From an uncultured Brevibacillus sp. (lineage in GTDB: Bacteria > Bacillota > Bacilli > Brevibacillales > Brevibacillaceae): a stretch of 64,000 nucleotides of DNA. Where the stretch lies: the NCBI RefSeq assembly GCF_947502445.1, contig NZ_CANMZW010000002.1:124001-188000 (forward strand), read 5' to 3'. Under the pieces are notes generated by a model, which saw only the letters and a program-made list of their open reading frames with translations, made no database searches and was not told the origin of the DNA. The translations under genes and the position numbers were made by a program. Below, piece after piece: positions 61,059 to 64,000 of this stretch (positions are counted from its first letter, which is position 1; each line of letters begins with the position of its first letter).

Positions 61059-62165
61059 TTATCGCTTGTATACATTGTAATCGAAATACCGCAGTAATTC
61101 CTCCCCCTTTTCCATTTCCTGTTGGGATTGAAACGTAATCCGCAATGCCCCGTATATGTCTTCCCGCGTTTCCCTAATTTGCAGGTTGGTAATATTGATT
61201 TGTCTGGCTCCCAAAAGGGTAGTAATTCTGCCGATTTCTCCAGGATGGTCAGGGATATCAATGTACAAATCGTTTAGCGGAGGCAGTGCACCTGCTTTGC
61301 GTTCAGGAAGTCCGTCACGGAAATCACGCGCAGTCTTGAAAAAATGCTCGATACCGTCTGGGTCCCCCTTTTCAACGAGAGCCACCACATCCTGCAGGGC
61401 ATTCGACCAGTCATTGGCGATTTTCAAGATATGATCACGGTTTTGCAGCAATACATCACGCCACATGCGCGGATTACTCGATGCAATTCTCGTAATGTCA
61501 CGAAAACCTCCGGCAGCGAGTCTAGCATGCCAAGCATTCTCGTCATCGTAGCCAGCGACCAAATTGACCAAGGCAGACGCAAGAACATGCGGAAAGTGAC
61601 TGACCGCTCCCACTACCTGATCGTGGGTATTGGCATCCATATGAACAACCTTTGCACGGGTTAGGGCCAGCAGCTCTGTCAGACGCTTTAGTTTTTTCTT
61701 GTCGGTCCCCAGCGCAGGTGTCAGCACGTAGTAGGCATTTTCCATCAATCTGTCTGAGGCAGCTTCTACTCCAGATTTATGAGAACCAGCCATAGGGTGG
61801 CCACCAATAAAGGTCACATGCTCCGGTATAACGGCCAAAGCTTGCGAAACGATATTGGATTTGGTACTCCCCACATCGGTAATGATCACATCTTCCTGCA
61901 AATCCAACTCAGCCAGCAAACGCAGTGTACCAAAAATCTGCTCAACCGGTGAAGCAAGGAATATCACATTCGCTTCTCTGACAGCAGTTTGCAAATCTGT
62001 CGTTCCAGCATGAATAACTCCAAGAGTTAATGCTTTGTCTAAACAATCTTGGCGTACATCGTAACCGACGACCCGAATATTTGGATCGCGTCGCATCGAC
62101 AGCGCGATGGAGCCGCCGATCAATCCGACACCGATTACAGCAATGGTGGTCTTTTTCATCTCCAC
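61059..62165 (-). CDS. tyrA: prephenate dehydrogenase with ACT domain
   Basis: Oxidatively decarboxylates prephenate to 4-hydroxyphenylpyruvate for tyrosine. The N-terminal Rossmann domain has VIGVGLIGGSIAL near residue 10, HPMAGSHKSGVEAAS near 125 is the active-site region, and the C-terminal ACT domain (about 285-365; DIPDHPGEIGRITTLLG) probably gives feedback inhibition by tyrosine. 368 residues. Start ATG 62165. Confidence 0.95.
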   Translation of the reverse strand: MEMKKTTIAVIGVGLIGGSIALSMRRDPNIRVVGYDVRQDCLDKALTLGVIHAGTTDLQTAVREANVIFLASPVEQIFGTLRLLAELDLQEDVIITDVGSTKSNIVSQALAVIPEHVTFIGGHPMAGSHKSGVEAASDRLMENAYYVLTPALGTDKKKLKRLTELLALTRAKVVHMDANTHDQVVGAVSHFPHVLASALVNLVAGYDDENAWHARLAAGGFRDITRIASSNPRMWRDVLLQNRDHILKIANDWSNALQDVVALVEKGDPDGIEHFFKTARDFRDGLPERKAGALPPLNDLYIDIPDHPGEIGRITTLLGARQINITNLQIRETREDIYGALRITFQSQQEMEKGEELLRYFDYNVYKR

Positions 62166-62192
62166 TTTCTATCCTTCCTTCGTCTGCATAGA

Positions 62193-62225
62193 CAAAAATG
62201 CCGGGACAGATGCCCGGCATTTTTC
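62193..62225 (-). terminator. intrinsic terminator between hisC and tyrA
   Basis: AATGCCGGG/CCCGGCATT and T5 on the minus strand, a few bases past the hisC stop; it may be partial within the amino acid operon. Confidence 0.82.
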
Positions 62226-62228
62226 GGG

Positions 62229-63323
62229 TTATTTCAATGCACCAGCAACAATTTCTTGAAGTACAGTCAGAATCTTTTCATTTTGCTCCTTCGTACCGAC
62301 CGTAATACGCTGATAGCCTGGGAAGCCAAGTGCATTTCCGGAGCGAACGATGATTCCCTGACTCAGCAGCTTCTTGAATACGGCATCCGAATCCTGCTTC
62401 AGGTCAACCAGGATGAAGTTTGTTTGAGTAGGATAATAGGAGAGACCCCATTCATCAAAACGATCCGTAAATTGCTTCACGCCTTCTCTGTTACGCTCAC
62501 GGCAGCTAATGACGAACTCCTGATCCTTCAGTGCAGCACGGGCTGCCACTTGTCCGAGTGCGCCAGTGTTGAATGGCTCGCGTACGTGTTCCAGCTGAGA
62601 AACGAGCTCCTCCGATGCGACACCGTAACCGATACGCAGCGTTGCGAGACCATAGATTTTTGAGAAGGTGCGCAAGATGATCATGTTTGGATACTCAGCA
62701 AGCATTGGAATCGTTTGTGGGTACTCAGGGTCCACAACATATTCGTAGTATGCCTCATCCAGCACAACAAGCACGTCTTTCGGCACTTTTTTCATGAATG
62801 CTTCCAGCTCGGAAGTTGTAACGATCGTACCAGACGGATTGTTCGGGTTACATACCCACACGACACGCGTCTGTTCGTTGATGGCAGCAGCCATTGCTTC
62901 CAGATCGTGAACGCCGTCTTTCAACGGAACCTCGATCAGCTCCGCGCCTTCGATAATGGCATTGGAGCGATACTGAGAGAACGTCTGGGATGCCATTACC
63001 GTATTTGTGCCCTCATTCAAGAAAGCGCGAGAAATCATCAACAGGTTTTCGTCAGAACCGTTCCCAAAAATCAACTGACCTGGCTTTACTCCGAGAAAAT
63101 CAGCTAGGTCCCAGCGCAGATTCAAGCTTGCACCATCTGGGTAGAGCGCCAAATTGTCCAATTGCTCGACAATCGCTGCCTTTGCTTTTGGCGAAGAACC
63201 ATAAGGATTTTCGTTGGACGCCAGCTTAATCACTTCTGTCAAACCATATTCGCGCTTAACGTCATCAATGGGTTTCCCAGGCTGATATACCGGGGCATTG
63301 AGTATGCGTTGCTTCGGTTGCAT
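62229..63323 (-). CDS. hisC: histidinol-phosphate aminotransferase
   Basis: A PLP enzyme of 364 residues that transaminates imidazole acetol phosphate in histidine synthesis; in Bacillus it also serves tyrosine and phenylalanine. LASNENPYGSSPKAKAAI near residue 35, VWVCNPNNPSGTIV near 155 and the PLP-binding lysine in TFSKIYGLATLRIGYG near 220. Located between trpA and tyrA as in the B. subtilis aromatic supra-operon. Confidence 0.95.
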   Translation of the reverse strand: MQPKQRILNAPVYQPGKPIDDVKREYGLTEVIKLASNENPYGSSPKAKAAIVEQLDNLALYPDGASLNLRWDLADFLGVKPGQLIFGNGSDENLLMISRAFLNEGTNTVMASQTFSQYRSNAIIEGAELIEVPLKDGVHDLEAMAAAINEQTRVVWVCNPNNPSGTIVTTSELEAFMKKVPKDVLVVLDEAYYEYVVDPEYPQTIPMLAEYPNMIILRTFSKIYGLATLRIGYGVASEELVSQLEHVREPFNTGALGQVAARAALKDQEFVISCRERNREGVKQFTDRFDEWGLSYYPTQTNFILVDLKQDSDAVFKKLLSQGIIVRSGNALGFPGYQRITVGTKEQNEKILTVLQEIVAGALK

Positions 63324-63352
63324 CCACGTTCACTCCAGTCACATTTTTCCCA

Positions 63353-64000
63353 TTATTGTAGCGCACTCGCTAACTGTTGTACAAAGGTTTTTATTTTTTC
63401 AATGGCTTGCGGCATTTGTTCCGGGTCTTTCAATTGCTCGTTATGCTTCTCGATCTCTTGTACAATCGCACTTCCGACAATCACACCATCTGTATGCGGC
63501 GCTACTGCCCGCACTTGTTCCGGCGTGGAAATACCGAACCCGACAGCTGTTGGTGCATTCGTAGACGATTTTACTTTTTGTAAAAACACAGCAAGATCAT
63601 CGCGCAATTCTGTACGTGCCCCAGTTACTCCTAGCGAGGAAACACAATACAGAAATCCGCTTGCTTGTTCTCCGATTTTTTTGATGCGCGATTCAGATGT
63701 AGGTGCCACTAGCGATATGACATGAATGCCGTTTTTCTTCGCAGCCTCTACAGCCGGACCATTTTCCTCGATCGGCAAATCTGGAATGACAACTCCATCT
63801 GCTTCATAGGCAGCCAGATCCGCAAAAAAGCGATCAATACCATATTGTAGCACCGGATTGACATAGGAGAACAGGACGAGAGATGCCTCGATTCCGGACT
63901 TTCTCAAGCGTGCTACTAGCTGTAATGCATCCGCGATCGACACCCCATTTTGGAGCGCTCTCTCTGATGCGCGCTGGATTGTCGGTCCATCGGCGAGCGG
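63353..64000 (-). CDS. trpA: tryptophan synthase alpha subunit, 5' end cut by window edge
   Basis: Cleaves indole-3-glycerol phosphate to indole and glyceraldehyde 3-phosphate. The minus-strand frame runs from the window edge, starting PLADGPTIQRAS, to the stop at 63353, about 215 of the usual 265 residues. DGVVIPDLPIEENGPAVEAA, SLVAPTS and GFGISTPEQVRAV are family motifs. About 50 N-terminal codons including the catalytic Glu are beyond the window. Confidence 0.95.
   Translation of the reverse strand, partial: PLADGPTIQRASERALQNGVSIADALQLVARLRKSGIEASLVLFSYVNPVLQYGIDRFFADLAAYEADGVVIPDLPIEENGPAVEAAKKNGIHVISLVAPTSESRIKKIGEQASGFLYCVSSLGVTGARTELRDDLAVFLQKVKSSTNAPTAVGFGISTPEQVRAVAPHTDGVIVGSAIVQEIEKHNEQLKDPEQMPQAIEKIKTFVQQLASALQ

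Overview
The window comes from an endospore-forming, Gram-positive Firmicute. Gene order and protein character point to Brevibacillus or a close relative, though this is inferred without a database search. The right-hand two thirds follow the Bacillus subtilis block trpA-hisC-tyrA-aroA-ypiA-(ypiB)-ypiF-qcrABC-ypjABCD-dapB-mgsA-bshB1-bshA-cca-birA-panBCD-dinG-ypmB-asnS-dnaD almost gene for gene. Bacillithiol synthesis, sporulation protein YpjB, many GTG/TTG starts with strong Shine-Dalgarno sequences and frequent intrinsic terminators agree with this. Almost all genes lie on the minus strand; ypjC and two candidate small genes are the plus-strand exceptions.

Layout. 1-9548: the 3'-truncated acyl-CoA synthetase, a small membrane protein, YajQ, an SDR gene remnant, an RND efflux pump with its adaptor, and oligoendopeptidase F. 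9687-10123: a non-coding element with long, nested, perfectly matched inverted repeats, a possible large structured RNA or palindromic mobile element. 10181-17147: a polysaccharide cluster (UDP-glucose dehydrogenase, three or four glycosyltransferases, an epimerase, a sugar nucleotidyltransferase and a coiled-coil protein) behind a sequence that fits the SigK promoter consensus, so probably a spore-surface glycan. 17222-24304: a compact four-gene operon encoding a REC-GGDEF-REC protein, a membrane HEAT-repeat protein, a processive family 2 glycosyltransferase and a large membrane-anchored glycoside hydrolase. The GGDEF domain has lost its catalytic signature but kept the RxxD c-di-GMP inhibitory site, so I read the operon as a c-di-GMP-responsive exopolysaccharide machine. 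It is the best candidate in the window for an undescribed system.

24571-40640: dnaD and asnS, then a region that departs from the B. subtilis order. It carries a protein with 55 tandem decapeptide repeats, a short FtsH-like membrane protease with a coupled membrane partner, TseB/YpmB, a small plus-strand gene, methylthioadenosine/SAH deaminase, Rex, a lipoprotein with a degenerate metallo-beta-lactamase motif, DinG and a TPR protein. 40724-48825: pantothenate (panBCD), biotin ligase, CCA-adding enzyme, bacillithiol, methylglyoxal synthase, lysine/dipicolinate (dapB) and MazG-like genes. 48923-55725: ypjC behind a hairpin-rich leader, ypjB, ypjA, the menaquinol:cytochrome c reductase operon qcrABC, and the ypi genes.

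55859-64000: a TPR protein, an ECF-type sigma/anti-sigma pair, an amidohydrolase-fold pseudoenzyme whose promoter region carries two catabolite-response-element matches and an attenuator-like hairpin, and the aromatic/histidine genes aroA, tyrA, hisC and trpA (cut by the window edge). I saw no rRNA, tRNA, CRISPR array, complete insertion sequence or prophage.
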